A stretch of DNA of 13,392 nt from CAYLTX01 sp046545675 (GTDB lineage: Bacteria > Myxococcota_A > Bradymonadia > Bradymonadales > Bradymonadaceae): NCBI GenBank assembly GCA_046545675.1, contig JBKGZI010000130.1, positions 1-13,392 on the forward strand, in the 5' to 3' direction. The translations under genes were made by a program, and so were the position numbers. Below the pieces are notes generated by a model, which was given only the letters and a program-made list of their open reading frames with translations, had not been told where the DNA came from and made no database searches. Shown here in pieces: positions 13,278-13,392 of the stretch; position 1 is the first letter of the stretch; each line of letters begins with the position of its first letter.

Positions 13278-13392
13278 TTATAGAAGAGCCAAGCGACGCT
13301 CGATCTCGTCTCGGTATGGAGTCTGGGGGTGGGCCTCCAAGACTTCCTGATAGATGTCTCGGGCCTTATCGCTCTGGTCGGCTCCCTCGAGC
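13278..13392 (-). CDS. C-terminus of a TPR-like protein (YfgM-like position)
   Basis: The frame is open on the minus strand from the window edge to the TAA at 13278-13280 and encodes 37 complete residues: LEGADQSDKARDIYQEVLEA, then HPQTPYRDEIERRLALL. The DKARDIYQEVLEAHPQTPYRDEIERRLA part is a typical tetratricopeptide repeat half with the tail helix. Its position 72 bases upstream of the BamB-like gene, on the same strand, recalls yfgM, a TPR protein of the inner membrane encoded just before bamB. Only the C-terminus is visible, so the full protein could be any TPR protein. Confidence 0.7.
   Translation of the reverse strand, partial: LEGADQSDKARDIYQEVLEAHPQTPYRDEIERRLALL

Overview
The window reads as a high-GC (by eye clearly above 60%) Gram-negative chromosome. 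A lipobox-bearing BamB-like propeller lipoprotein, an Lgt-fold membrane protein and a Sec-exported 929-residue HEAT-repeat protein all point to a diderm. The mix of a large secreted repeat protein, an orphan multi-domain histidine kinase and repeat-rich intergenic DNA fits a deltaproteobacterial or myxococcal-type genome (for example Bradymonadales). That placement is inference from style; the window holds no rRNA or other marker.

Layout, left to right. (1) Positions 1-3234, plus strand: the end of a NUDIX hydrolase overlapping by ATGA a long exported protein with a discoidin-like domain and HEAT repeats. (2) Positions 3252-4544, plus strand: a promoter-like site, then a rhodanese-MoeB/ThiF fusion. 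(3) Positions 4552-4757: a 206-bp nested palindromic element between convergent genes. (4) Positions 4761-5519, minus strand: a short-chain dehydrogenase. (5) Positions 5580-5682: eight tandem heptamers with an inverted partner, forming a long hairpin. (6) Positions 5753-10148, minus strand: an unrecognised helical protein with its own promoter-like site and, upstream of it in transcription order, an Lgt-fold protein, a histidine kinase with a degenerate receiver domain, and a DUF72 protein translationally coupled to the kinase. (7) Positions 10192-11962, plus strand: a good promoter, a leader containing a possible dispersed repeat, a metallo-beta-lactamase-fold hydrolase and trmB. (8) Positions 11938-12042: inverted arrays of a degenerate 16-bp repeat filling the gap between convergent genes. 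(9) Positions 12042-13392, minus strand: a BamB-like lipoprotein preceded by the C-terminus of a TPR-like protein, an order resembling yfgM-bamB of gammaproteobacteria.

Most genes are recognisable housekeeping or accessory families. No defence island, CRISPR array, prophage, transposase or tRNA was seen. The unusual material is mainly in the gaps: three structurally different palindromic or repeat elements sit at gene ends, two of them between convergent genes. Among proteins, the most interesting are the Lgt-fold protein that lacks several key residues of classical Lgt, the kinase with a pseudo-receiver in place of an obvious sensor, the rhodanese-first MoeB fusion, and the small protein with a cysteine-rich N-terminus.
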